Assembly (NCBI GenBank): GCA_028673005.1
Contig: CM054113.1
Span: forward strand, 205,459,504-205,523,503
Length of the DNA stretch: 64,000 nucleotides
Direction of reading: 5' to 3'
Origin: Tanypteryx hageni
Taxonomy: Eukaryota > Arthropoda > Insecta > Odonata > Petaluridae
Shown here piece after piece: positions 1 to 10,059 of the stretch. The translations under genes were made by a program, and so were the position numbers. A model generated the notes under the pieces. The model was not told the origin of the DNA. It saw nothing but the letters and a program-made list of their open reading frames with translations, and did not search any database. Within the stretch, counting starts at the first letter, position 1, and the number at the start of each line of letters is the position of its first letter.

Positions 1-2820
1 CTTTGTTTCATTACTTGGTTTTATTCTCAAATCTTCCTCAATATTTTTTGTCTTGACTTAAAAACCCGAGAAACGCCGGGTACTTTCTGCTAGTAATCTA
101 ATAATATTCAATATAATAATAAAGGAACACTATGATTACATTTTAACTACTATAAAATTACATTAACCCTTAACTACTACACTATGGGTGAAAAAACACC
201 CAGAGCAGCTGTGTTTACTTTTAGCTCAAGAATTTACGGAGTAAACATCGTCCCCCCTTAGACAGCCCTTCCCCTAAGTCTTTTCCTACTGTAGCCACTT
301 TGGTTTTAGACCTTGGTCACAGCGTATCGTTGTCTTAGAGATCTCTCTATAGTGGAGCTCAAAGCATTTTTGTGGCTTTTATATATTACCGCTGCGAAAA
401 AATATAATCATGTTGATACAAAGTATATTCGGTGAATTGCACATCATGCAAGCAGTTTAGTTAACATCGCAATATAAACTGTGAAAACTGAATTAAAAAT
501 AGATCTGAAGTTATTTTTAATATTTTTTGTTAAAATTCATTTTGTATCATTATCAGTTTTGCAACTACTTATGTGTGTTGCACAAGATATGAACATTTTT
601 AATTAAAACATCGCTACTTGTTGTTAAAAACATTTATTCGTACTAAATCCGCAACAAGGAAAAATTCACCCATGTGTAGTAGTAGCGTGGTTTTTTATAA
701 GTGTATTATTTAAGTTATGACCTGAAGAGTCGTCTCCGACCGTAAACAAACAAAGGATTTAGGGAGAAGAAACCAAGCGCTGGATACGTATTTCGAGAGC
801 CAAGTTCTTATCATTATTAGCTCTGGAAGAGGAGTCACTCGCCGTAGTCTCCTCTGTTATCCGTAGTATTTAAGGGTTAAAAAAGATTTCTAAATCTGTT
901 AATTTTTTCGCTAATCAGTATTTTTGGATTCAGGCCGGTATATTTGCTTCTCTGATATGGCAGCCCTAGAAATATATAAATGAATAACGCCGTGTTTTAT
1001 CACTGCTAATCTAAGAACACAGAAAAAATAAAAGAGATTCTTCATGCTATAATTTATTTACGCTGTTTCGGTTACTTGAAAATGACCAATTGGTTTAAAA
1101 GCAATCCTTTATCTTTCAATTATGTACACCGTATTTTGATTGACAATGTAGTTTTCTTCGATAACTTGTTCCATATATAATATAAAAATTATATTATTTT
1201 TCCCTTTTTTGTTGGTAACAGTAATAAAAATATTCCACGCAAACTCATGGAATTTGGTTCGGTGTGCCTCGAGGATCGAGCGAACCCGTAAATGTGACGA
1301 GGGATTAAAATGTGGCAACTTTGGCTAACATAAGCGAGGCAATCTCCAATGCTTATACTTTAACTAAAACAACGAAAATGATATTGCACTGATAGAGGAT
1401 AACACGAGCCGATAGCCTTGCCACCACCATTGCGTTGCCCAATAAGTTAGCTTCTTTTGACTCCGAGTGCTCTAGCAAGCACGCTATCTACTCGATTCGC
1501 CCATGATGACGCACGTTCTACTCAGGAAACTGTAAGCGAGACACCAGGTTCCCCTCCCCCCGCTTCACTTATTCGTATAATCTCATGCCTCATGCGAAGC
1601 ATGGTATAGATTTCTGTAGTTCTTTCGTACCAAATTAAATCCCGAGCAAATTGCATTACAGGGAAAATGTTTCTCCGTTACTATATAAACCTGAGCTTAA
1701 TTACTTTTACTGGGGTGCCCACATATTACGAGATGAGAATATGTTTGGCTGTATATACGTCCGTTTTTCCAGCGTTAATATTAAAATAGTTTACGTCTGA
1801 ATACATATGGTATTGCATTCAGTGAAACTGACGTTAAAGCAAAAGAACGCCGCTTAACTTATATCTTTGAAAAGTACGAATAATTATTTTGTTATATTTT
1901 TCTGAATAGAATATCATTTACCATACAATGGTCATCTATGAATAATTTGTACTGAAACTTGAAAAAGATGATTAGTTTCAATGATATCCACGTGGTAGTT
2001 AGAAACTTATTCCACAACGTAGAAAAGATTCATGGCCTATTTAATAACCTCATTGTTTTGAGTATTTTCTAAATTAAATATTCTCCATATCTTGAGTAGA
2101 ATTTTCAATTTAAATAAAAGCATTTTGAAAGGTTTTGTTTGCGCTAGATCTCTGTGGGATGCCTATTCGTTTACCGCGTTAAATCACCAGCGGTTTGTAG
2201 TTTCCTTTCCCATTTCAGGTTCCTCGCGACTGCAAGCCTCACTCGTATATATCCCCTTTACCAACCATAATCTTTCACACGCCTGTGAAGTGTTGTGGCC
2301 CCACTGCAGTGAAGTGCTGTGTGTGCGTGTTTGAGGGTTCCAAGAGGAATTTCTCCCATCTTCTTCCACTGATCGACCGTTTACACCGAGGTAAAGGAAC
2401 GAAGGCGAAGGGTTTCATAAGAACAGAGCTATCCGGTTCACCCTTTATTTGCAGCATCGGTTAGGCGTTGAGGCCGTCGCAGGCAATGGCATCCAATCGA
2501 AACGAATGTTAGCGTGACCAGACTTTGTGATTAGGATATGCCATAATTAAAGATGCGGTGAGGGAGATTAAAAATAACTCGTGCCGAAAGTATATATCAT
2601 TACGCACTGCTTGAAATAAATTCATCTTTCTATCAGTCCAATTTTCTTAAGTGGCACCAACTTTCGTATTGATTACAGCTTCAATGCATCAAAAAATTAT
2701 GAAGCTAGTCTAATGGCTGAAAAATTTCAAGAATAAGTACATGAAAAAATAAGTGCTTACCATACACGTCTCCTATGACCTTGTTATGGCAATTTGAGAT
2801 ATCTAAGATATGTACTTATT
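1..2820. other. No gene recognised (AT-rich unique sequence)
   Basis: I see no recognisable gene, RNA or mobile element here. The sequence is A+T-rich. The short open frames around 1109-1318 and 2092-2457 overlap on both strands, have no family motifs and look random. The stretch is compatible with intron or intergenic DNA. Confidence 0.5.
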
Positions 2821-2833
2821 TTTTCGGTTACAT

Positions 2834-2950
2834 GTCAAAAGGGCGAGCGTCATAAAAGCGAAAACATAAAGGGCGAGTAGAAATAGGGCGAATGGAAAAA
2901 AGGGCGAGCTTCAGAAAGAAGAAAACAAAATGGGCGAAAGTAGAAAACGA
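2834..2950. repeat. Degenerate GGGCGA short tandem array
   Basis: The motif GGGCGA recurs about five times, separated by A-rich linkers of roughly 15-30 bases (for example AAAGGGCGAG). This is a small irregular array with no coding potential. Its style, a short G-rich core and AT linker, recalls the arrays in the arms of the foldback element at 56-61 kb, but the unit sequence differs. Confidence 0.5.
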
Positions 2951-3222
2951 AATTAGTGAAGAAATAAAAGGTATATAAACTGGTGTGTGGCTGGAATTGC
3001 TTCCAGTCAATTGACATCCACAACATACGATCTATCAAGGAATTGATTTTTTGTGAACAATCGTGGTTTCTTGTAGCAAACATGGATACCAGTCACTGAA
3101 TTTTTCAATATATTTCTCAAGGCCAAGATATAATCAGATATTATTAAAATAATTAATAATTATTATTAAATCAAAAAAATGATGTAATGATGTGACCGCC
3201 ACATTTAATTATAAAATTGTAA

Positions 3223-3440
3223 GAATCCAGCCTCCAACCACTTAACCCAACCCGGAGGAAAAAAATAGAACCAATGAAACCCCCAACCACATAATCCAAC
3301 CCTAGTGGAAGAAATAGAACGAATGCAACCCCCAGCCAGGTAACTCAACCCAGAGGGAGGAAATAGAACGAATTCAACCCACAACCATTTAGCTCAACCT
3401 GGGGAGAGGAAATAGAACGAATCCAACCCTCAACCATTTA
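3223..3440. repeat. Minisatellite, ~61-bp unit, about 3.5 copies
   Basis: Successive units share the order AACCC, a linker of about 12 bases, CAACC, then GGAGGAAATAGAACGAAT. The spacing is close to 61 bases. Copies differ at several positions, so the array is old. The GGAAATAGAACGAAT block is the best-conserved part. Confidence 0.75.
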
Positions 3441-3511
3441 AACCATCTTCATCATTAGTCGAAAATACAAGCATGTAAAACCAACTTTTCTGCCTTTGCA
3501 AAAAAATTATA

Positions 3512-3992
3512 TCACCATTTACCCATGAATTCATCTATTGAGTAAAAACAATTTTCTACCAGGTATTCTTTCAAAGCCCTTTTAAATAAACAGGGGTTAT
3601 TAATGCTTTTTATTTTACATGGTATTTTAATATAAAATTTGGATCCTGCAAATGCAGGACTGTGTTTGTACATGTTAAGATTATGAGTAGAGGTCTTAAA
3701 ATCAAGTTTACCTCTGGTAGTGTAATTGTGTACTTGACTATTAGTTTCAAGATCTAACAAAAATTGGTTATTTACAACAAATGCAATTGCATGAAGCAAG
3801 TAGATGGAGGGTAAGGTGAGTAATTTGAAGGACTTGAAATGTTTTCTGCAACTTGTACTCCTATTGACTTTTGCCATGATTCGTACTGACCATTTCTGTA
3901 ATTTGAACAGTCTGTCTGAATGTCGAGAGTGCCCCCAGACTACAATGCCATATTTAAGTCTTATGGTTTCGAATTATAAACTTATAAGAAAT
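3512..3992 (-). pseudogene. Jockey-group LINE fragment, reverse transcriptase C-terminus
   Basis: The minus-strand frame reads KYGIVVWGHS, then LFKLQKWSVRI, SCRKHFKSFKLLTLPS, a V-H-N-Y-T-T-R block, and ends near ALKEYLVENCFYSIDEF. This order is characteristic of the C-terminal tail after the polymerase domain in Jockey/CR1-type non-LTR retrotransposons. The frame is open from about 3990 to the stop at 3512. A stop lies just upstream, and no polymerase or endonuclease domain precedes it, so this is a 5'-truncated insertion. Roughly 60-70 bases below 3512 may be its 3' UTR. A related tail belongs to the LINE at 22-27 kb. Confidence 0.75.
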
Positions 3993-4171
3993 TCGAACTA
4001 CATTGGCATAGCTATCGCCAGGGGTCCGGCTAGAGAATGAATGTGAAGACCTTGAAAAATCTAGCTCGGGGCCCACAACTGGACGTCCACGGCGCTAGGT
4101 GTCCACTGCATCCATATTATCTCTTTCGACCTCCATTTGCTATCATACATACACTCATTTTTTTGTTGATA

Positions 4172-4172
4172 A

Positions 4173-4202
<30 letters not shown>
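4172..4202. repeat. (TA)n microsatellite at 5' edge of RTE copy 1
   Basis: An uninterrupted TA run of about 30 bases lies immediately before the tRNA-like head of the RTE copy. The same arrangement occurs at the 5' end of the intact RTE copy (52.2 kb). Confidence 0.9.
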
Positions 4203-4204
<2 letters not shown>

Positions 4205-5156
4205 AATACCCTGGTGGTGTAGCGTTAGCGTTCCAGGGTTCAAGCACCGCGAATGGAGGTATTATAAAAAACTCATCGGTGCCTGGCAGTAGGCAGCAGT
4301 ACTGTCTGTATGGGATAGAGCCGAAAACAAATTATGAAATTATGTCGGCTGGGTCAATATCCAATACAGCTGTAGGAGTGATCGGGACGATTTTAACCGA
4401 TACAGTACTGCGATGTGGAAAGCAAGAGGGGAAACTACCACATTACAATCCCTAGTAATTATTACATGGTTGCGCAATATGAGTTCTCTCGAGGTAAAAC
4501 AAACCGGAGGAAAATAGTCCCCCAATCGTATCTCCGGGCGGGGACTGCCTTGAGAAAAACATTTGTCAAAAGTAATTTACGAATAGGAACCTGGAACGTA
4601 AGAACCATGAGAAAAGCAGGAATGCTAGAGAATTTGAAAGAAGAAATGAGAAGAAATGGAGTTGAAATTACAGGACTGAGCGAAACTAGATGGGAAGGAG
4701 AAGGACATTTCGACTCGGAAGAGTTCACGGTAGTTTACTCTGAAGGAAATAGCGGGGAAAGGGGAGTAACTCTGATACTTATATGCCAAAGTCAGCTCAT
4801 GAAGATGAAGAAATCGAGGAGATTTATGAGCCAACTAATGACATTTACGAAGAGGACGGAAGAGGAAAGGTAAACTGCATAATAATGGGAGATTGGAACA
4901 GCATAGTCGGAGAAGGACAGGAAGAAAATGTTGCCGGGCAATACGGACTTGAGAAGAGAAACCGAAGAGGAGAAAAACTGGTAGACTTCTTCATCAATTA
5001 ATCAATCAATGACCGTGTAGTGGCTAATACATGGTTCAAAAACCATAAATGAAAATAAATATATATAAATAAATAATAAATGAAAAATGTGTTGATATAC
5101 AACAAATGAAGAAGATAGGAAGGTATGATATGATGTACGTAAGCTAGGGCACTGGA

Positions 5157-5207
5157 ATTAGAAGATAAGAAGAAGATAAGAAGAAGATAAGAAGAAGATA
5201 AGAAGTC
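5157..5207 (+). repeat. AAGAAGAT expansion inside RTE copy 1
   Basis: The codons for the E-D-K-K-S-N stretch, present once in the intact RTE copy, are expanded here into about four tandem copies of a 12-base AGAAGATAAGAA-type unit. It looks like replication slippage after insertion. Confidence 0.75.
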
Positions 5208-6540
5208 TAATGGAATTCGTGGTTAAGCAATTATGAATTTGGATGGGAAGGTAGTCTCAGAAACAAAGGATGTATCACAGGTATGGGAAAATACAAGCAA
5301 GCAGGCAGGATCGGCAAAAATAGAACTGGAAGATGCGGAAACATTGAAGAAGAATACTTAGGACCAAGTATTATGGAGAGCGAAGTAAAAAGCGATAGTG
5401 GAACTAAAGAAAGGGAAAGACACAGGCAGCGATGGAATACCATCTGAGGTACTTAAAGCCATGGGATTAGTACTCAAGGCGATCGCAAAATTAATTAAAA
5501 AGATTTACTACACGGGAGAGTGGCCCGGGGATTTCCTAGAAGTAACAATGATTCTCTAAAGAAGAAGCCAAAGACAATGCAGTGTGACTACAGAAAGACA
5601 AGTCTTCTGTCACACACTTCGAAGATCATCACGAGGATTCTTAATAAACGGCTGGAGGAAAAGGCAGAAGAAATGCTAGGGGAAGATCACTTCGGTTTCA
5701 GAAAAGGACAAGGAACCAGAGATGCTATAGGGGTAGTTAGAATCATATCAGAAAGGGCAATAGAGTACAGTCAAGATATCTGCATATGTTTCGTAGACTG
5801 GCAAAAGGACTTTGTTAGAGTAAATTGGGTAATGTTGATGAAGATATTAAAAGATATAGGTGTAGACTGGAAAGAGAGGAGACTGATCAGAACTCTATAT
5901 GCGAATCAAGTTGTAAAGATCAGGTTGGAGAATGCGGACACCTGCGGAGTAAATATCGGTAGAGGAGTAAGACAAGGCTGCTGCCTATCGCCGACCCTAT
6001 TCAATATATATGAAGAATGTCTAATGCAAGAAGCGTAAGAAGGCACAGAAGATTTCAAAATTGAAGGAGGATTATAAGAACAGTAAAATACGTGTATTAT
6101 CAAGTACTTCTAGCAAGAAAGGAGGAAGAACTCCAGAAAATGATAAATAGACTAGTAATAACATAGAAAATACGGTGTCGAAATAAATACAGAAAAATTC
6201 AAGGTCATTCGAATATCGGGCAAAGAAGAGCATCTGAACATAAGTATTGGGGGAAAGCCTTTAGAACAAGTTTCAGACTATAAATACCTTGGAAGCTTCA
6301 TAATAATAGAAGCTAAATGTACGGATGAGATTAGGACTAGAATGGGAAAAGCAAAAGCTGCTTTCAGAAGAAAGAAACACCAGCTTACGGGGAATATTAG
6401 GAAAGATATCAGCAAGAAGTTCATAAAATGCTATGTATGGAGGATAGCTTTGTACGGGGCAGAAACATGGACACTACGGAAAAATGACATCAAATACATG
6501 AAAAGCTTTGAAATGTAGAAATGCTGAAGATTCCAGGGCC

Positions 6541-7140
6541 CTAGCGTACGTACATCATATCGTACCTTCCTAACTTCTCCATTTGTTGTATTTTAACACA
6601 TTTTTCATTTATCCAATTTTCTCTAGCTATCCTTCTCAATTCATTGTTTGTGCGTCTATAGTTGGCTCTACCTTCTTCACTGTTAACATTTTTCAATTTT
6701 CGTCGCTCATTAATTTTCTCCGGCATTTCCCTGGTGATCCATGGTTTTCTGATTTTCTTCTCTTGTTTTCCAATCTCTTTATCCAAGGTATCCATGATAC
6801 TGGTTTTCATTTCTTCCCATTCTATATCAACGGTCTTTGGTTTGTTTTTCAAATTTCTTAGGCGATCTTCCAACTTCATGCTGGCTATATCCTGTCTTTC
6901 TTCCAGTAATTCTAGGTCCCAAGTCTGTCTTTGTTTTCTCGTTTTTCTGATTTGTTTGATCTTTGTACTTACGTCAACTATTAGAAGGCTGTGATCTGAA
7001 TCAAGGTAAGTTCCTGGTAATTCCTTGGTGGTCATTATGCTGTTCCTGAAGTTTTGTTTTACTAGGATGTAATCTATTTGACATCTCATTCAATTTCCTG
7101 GGCTTGTCCATGTGTATAACCTTCGTTTATATGTATTAAT
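6541..7140 (-). pseudogene. Inverted internal segment of RTE (endonuclease C-terminus and linker)
   Basis: The minus-strand frame of about 180 codons begins MRCQIDYILVKQNFRNSI, contains DSDHSLLI (the catalytic Ser-Asp-His of AP-type endonucleases), and runs into the basic linker ending EKLGRYDMMY. It corresponds to residues ~257-440 of the intact RTE protein at 48977-51973. This is the part missing from the plus-strand copy around it. About 70 bases near its low-coordinate end are also present at 5080-5150, so the segment overlaps rather than exactly replaces the deletion. Confidence 0.85.
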
Positions 7141-7145
7141 CACAA

Positions 7146-7152
7146 CAAGGTA

Positions 7153-7188
<36 letters not shown>
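7146..7188. repeat. (TA)n microsatellite
   Basis: A perfect TA run of about 42 bases sits between the inverted RTE segment and the RTE 3' end. Confidence 0.95.
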
Positions 7189-7190
<2 letters not shown>

Positions 7191-7290
7191 AGATATGAAC
7201 AGGACAGCGAAAAATAGGAGTATATGGAGAACCAGGTTTAACCAAGAATAATCACGGACCTGTCTACGGACAGACTACCTATGATGATAT

Positions 7291-7464
7291 ATAATTTAAG
7301 GAAAGGGAAAGGTAGTGATGAGGGTGGCAACAAGGTGTTAAAGGAGGCCCAGCGGACACTTACCAAGTTGGCAGGCTACTGGGGGCGTCGAAGTGACACA
7401 GAAAATACGCACACAAAAACAGGTAAGCTATTCGGGCATATTCTCTTCATCAGCGATGGAAAGA
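7291..7464 (-). mobile_element. Penelope-like element terminal repeat, copy P1, with hammerhead-like core
   Basis: It is homologous to 8006-8200 and to 9858-10059 (inverted). Read on the minus strand it contains CTGATGA (7447-7453) followed after a short degenerate stem by GAAT (7430-7433). It then has a GT-rich segment, the block GACGCCCCCAG and the terminal block CACTACCTTTCCC beside the RTE 3' end. CTGATGA..GAAA is the hammerhead-ribozyme core known from terminal repeats of Penelope-like elements. Here one core half is intact and the other mutated. Confidence 0.65.

Positions 7465-7526
<62 letters not shown>
7465..7526. repeat. (TA)n microsatellite
   Basis: A TA run of about 60 bases directly abuts the PLE terminal repeat P1. 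Confidence 0.95.
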
Positions 7527-7528
<2 letters not shown>

Positions 7529-7862
7529 TTGCATTCTGCATTTCATCTCACCTTGAAAAAACATTCATTTTCAGAGAGGTATTTCATCATTGGAAATATT
7601 TTTTTAATTCTAATGATTTCACCACTGCATCGATTTTCGTTCTTTCCTTATCTAGCAATAATAAAGTAAAACAATCCTTAAAATTTGCAATTTTAAGAAT
7701 ATTATACTTTTTCCACAGTAGGGTACTAAAGCCACCCGTTTCTGCCAAAATTTAAAGTTGTAGCTTATATAGAATTGAAATAATATTTATATATTTGTTT
7801 AAAATTTAAAACATTTTAGCGGCCGCAACAACATATTCATCGAGATTTTCTAAAGTTTATTT

Positions 7863-7946
7863 ATATATATTTTCGTAATTCGAATTTTCTATAACTCGAA
7901 TAATTTTTCTTTCCTTTGAGATTCGAGTTATAGAAATTCCACTATA

Positions 7947-7955
<9 letters not shown>
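7863..7955. repeat. Repeat block paired with 9241-9340
   Basis: This stretch has AATTCGAATTTTCTATAACT, then a mirrored ATTCGAGTTATAGAAATTCC. A diverged direct copy lies at 9241-9340. Each copy is followed by a (TA)n run and then by a PLE terminal repeat. The internal CGAGTTATAGAA inverted symmetry suggests the end of a small Tc1/pogo-type element, but this is not certain. Confidence 0.5.

Positions 7956-8005
<50 letters not shown>
7947..8005. repeat. (TA)n microsatellite
   Basis: A TA-rich run with a few TG/CA interruptions at its start. It directly abuts PLE copy P2. Confidence 0.9.
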
Positions 8006-8007
<2 letters not shown>

Positions 8008-9187
8008 ACTTAAGGAAATGAAAAGGTAGTGATGAGGGTGGCGACAAGGTGTTGAAGGAAGCCCAGCGGACACTTACCAAGTCGGGGACCAAGATGGCAG
8101 GCTGCTGGGGGCGTCGAAGAGACACGTTGAAAACACAAAAAACACGCAAGCTTATCGGGTCTATGCCCTTCTTCAGCGATAGAGTAACTGAGAGTGACAC
8201 ACTGGGCGGGGAATGACAGGGTGATGTGGGGAGGTTGATGATCAGAGGAGGCGGAGAGTAGGAAGGGTGGATAGCCAATAAGGAGGGAGTGTGGTGAGGT
8301 AAAGTGCGAATAGCTACAAAGTAACAGAGGAGACATTGTAAGGGGGCTAATAGGGTTAGCGGAGGTTGAGGCCAGGCGGAGAGAAAGAGTCAAGAAGATG
8401 TATATGTTCAAGTTTCCAGTGTCGGAGAAGGGGGGCAGGAGTGTCATTGGGTAAGGCGCGAATAATCCTTACATTGTAGCAATTATTGAAGGGGACATTG
8501 TGGACATTGGCGTGTAATGCAACCGGGAGGGGGCGTCTGAGAGAGACGCTATTTCGGTGACCGTTCATGCGGATATTTAACGGATTGCTGGTGAGGCCTA
8601 CGTAAAAGGCGGGACAAAGAGTGCAGGTAAGGAGGTAAATGACGTTACGGGTGGTGCAGTTGCTTCTAGAGGTGATGGGGTAGGTGATGTTGGTGGAGGG
8701 ACTCGAGAAAGAAGATGAGGGTAGGTGGATAGGGCAAGTGAGGCAGCGAGGTTTGCCGCAGGGGTGAGACCCTATGGCAAGAGGCGTGGTAGAAGTGGGA
8801 AGTTCCTTCATCCATAAGATATTTCCCAAATTGGGGGGCCGGCGGAAGGAGAGGAGCGGGGGATGGGCAAATAGGTTGGTAAAGAGGGACTGGTGGGAGG
8901 AAGAGGTAAGAATTGGGTGGGCAGCATGGAGGATTGTTTTGAGGGCTTCGTGAATACCAGGAAGGAAAAGTGTAGTAAGAGTGAGTGAAGGGGTTGATGC
9001 AGGGATAGTAGGTGTGTGTGGAAGGGATCCATAGTGGGTAGGCGTCATCGCCCTATGGATCTGTTCGCGGACCAAGACTGGAGGGTAGCCACGTTTGAGA
9101 AGAGCGTCCTCAAGGACAGAGTAGTACTGTAGAAGGGAAGCTCTATCAGAACAAAGCCTCCATCCTCGTCGAGCAAGGGCATAGGGG

Positions 9188-9188
<1 letters not shown>
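8006..9188 (-). mobile_element. Penelope-like element, 5'-truncated copy P2
   Basis: On the minus strand this reads from a coding 3' part (9188-8356), through a C+T-rich spacer, into a terminal repeat (about 8210-8006). The terminal repeat has a hammerhead-like core, CTGAAGA (8171-8177) and GATA (8153-8156), bracketing a GGG/CCC stem, followed by the GACGCCCCCAGCAG block. Both ends are set in (TA)n tracts. The polymerase domain is absent apart from a possible thumb remnant, so the copy is truncated at its 5' side exactly where a TA tract begins. Confidence 0.75.

Positions 9189-9190
<2 letters not shown>
8356..9190 (-). CDS. Penelope-like element protein, C-terminal part with GIY-YIG endonuclease (partial)
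   Basis: An open frame of about 277 codons once the TA-encoded Tyr-Ile leader is discounted. The start is lost in the TA tract, so no true initiation codon is assigned. In order it has a possible polymerase-thumb remnant (ALLKRGYPPVLV), a Pro/Ser/Thr-rich linker, a cysteine motif CGKPRCLTCP, then a GIY-YIG domain. In that domain VIYLLTC and AFYVGLTS stand for the GIY and YIG strands, followed by IRMNGHRNSV (Arg and His) and a Glu in KLEHIHLLDS. This Cys-linker plus GIY-YIG order is characteristic of Penelope-like retroelements, where the nuclease nicks target DNA. There are no internal stops over the domain, so it decayed little or inserted recently. Without the polymerase it cannot be autonomous. 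Confidence 0.75.

Positions 9191-9241
<51 letters not shown>
9189..9241. repeat. (TA)n microsatellite
   Basis: A TA run of about 52 bases at the truncated 5' end of PLE copy P2. Confidence 0.95.
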
Positions 9242-9244
<3 letters not shown>

Positions 9245-9330
9245 CCATAACTTGAGTTTTCTAACACTCGAATAATTTTTACTTTCCCATGAGATTCTAG
9301 TTATGCAAGTTCGTTATGAATATATGACTA

Positions 9331-9340
<10 letters not shown>
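9241..9340. repeat. Repeat block paired with 7863-7955
   Basis: A diverged direct copy of the 7863-7955 block (shared ACTCGAATAATTTTT), again followed by (TA)n and a PLE terminal repeat. Together these suggest tandem duplication of a composite unit: block, (TA)n, PLE end. Confidence 0.5.

Positions 9341-9385
<45 letters not shown>
9339..9385. repeat. (TA)n microsatellite
   Basis: A TA run of about 46 bases between the repeat block and PLE terminal repeat P3. Confidence 0.95.
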
Positions 9386-9387
<2 letters not shown>

Positions 9388-9640
9388 TTACGGAATAGGA
9401 AAGGTAAATGGGATATAAATGGATTGCAACAAGTTGTTGGGATAAGGAAGCCGAGTGAGCACTCACCAATACGATGACTTCAGGTTGGCGAGCTGCTGGG
9501 GGTGTCGAAGTGACACACGTGAAACGAACACAAAAAACACGGAAGCTTTCACTTCGACACCCCCAGAAGCTCGCCAACCTGAAGTCATCTAATTGGTGAG
9601 TGCTCACTGGGCTTCCTTATCCCAACAACTTGTTGCCATA
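9386..9640. mobile_element. Two PLE terminal-repeat fragments in inverted, face-to-face arrangement (P3)
   Basis: 9427-9520 is repeated in reverse complement at 9551-9640 with only a few differences, separated by about 30 bases. Both arms contain the GGGGGTGTCGAAGTGA and CAACAAGTTGTTGGGATAAG blocks of a variant PLE terminal repeat. The hammerhead core is missing from both. The sequence could form a ~90-bp hairpin. Confidence 0.7.
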
Positions 9641-9650
9641 TATATATATA

Positions 9651-9824
9651 CAGTACCGTAACTACGGCGGGGCAAGCGGGGCATCTGCCCGGGCGCAACT
9701 AAGTAATGGGCGCAAAAAATCCAAATACTAACTAAATAAACTAAAGAAAATTATTTTTTGAAGAAGGGCGGTTCACTTATTTAGTAGTTTGCCCAGGGCG
9801 CTACAATAACTAGTTACGGCGCTG
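9651..9824. mobile_element. Short MITE, same family as 54953-55410
   Basis: It begins CAGTACCGTAACTA and ends TAGTTACGGCGCTG, which are inverted repeats of each other. Internal blocks GGGGCAAGCGGGGCATCTGC and TAGTTTGCCCAGGGCGC match the longer copy at 54953-55410. No clear 8-bp target duplication is visible because the left flank is (TA)n. Its right part is mirrored just outside the element at 9829-9856. Confidence 0.75.
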
Positions 9825-9857
9825 TGTGTGTTATTGTAGCGCCCTGGGCAAACTACT

Positions 9858-10055
9858 GGTCACTTTACGTTACTCTTTCGCTGAAGAAGGGCTTAGGCCC
9901 GATAAGCTTGCGTGTGTTTTTGTGTTCGCGTGTTTTACGTGTCTCTTCGACGCCCCCAGCAGCCTGCCAGCTTGGTCCTCAACTTGGTGAGTGTCCGCTG
10001 GGCTTCCCTCAACACCTTGTTGCCACCCTCATCACTACCTTTTCTTTTCCTTTAG

Positions 10056-10059
<4 letters not shown>
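9858..10059 (+). mobile_element. Penelope-like element terminal repeat, copy P4, with hammerhead-like core
   Basis: The plus-strand copy of the terminal repeat has CTGAAGA (9881-9887), a perfect 4-bp stem GGGC/GCCC with a TTAG loop (9889-9900), then GATA (9901-9904), a GT-rich segment, GACGCCCCCAGCAG and the terminal block, ending at (TA)n. Relative to the hammerhead core CTGANGA..GAAA there are two substitutions. The intact stem II argues for descent from an active ribozyme. Confidence 0.65.

Larger units (their letters stand above)
4205..7290 (+). mobile_element. RTE-type LINE, rearranged defective copy
   Basis: Plus-strand pieces match the intact copy at 48.9-52.2 kb. They are the 5' head (4209-4400), an endonuclease start with GTWNVRTMRKAG and GLSETRWEGEG (4570-4700), GDWNSIVGEGQEEN (4890), polymerase blocks GFRKGQGTRDAIGVVR and GVRQGCCLSPTLFN (5700-6000), a tail block AETWTLRKNDIKY (6460-6500), and the extreme 3' end (7190-7290). 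The endonuclease C-terminal part and linker are missing from the plus strand. They lie inverted at 6541-7140, followed by a (TA)n run. Stops and frameshifts are frequent, and YADD is degraded (near 6090), so no functional protein is possible. Confidence 0.85.

Noticed and set aside
3804..4040. 78-codon plus-strand frame
   Set aside because: Antisense shadow of the Jockey-type LINE tail, which shows clear family motifs on the minus strand.
7281..7755. Frames with long alternating Tyr-Ile runs (also at 8.0, 9.2, 9.5, 10.1 and 52.2 kb)
   Set aside because: These are (TA)n tracts read in frame and have no protein meaning.
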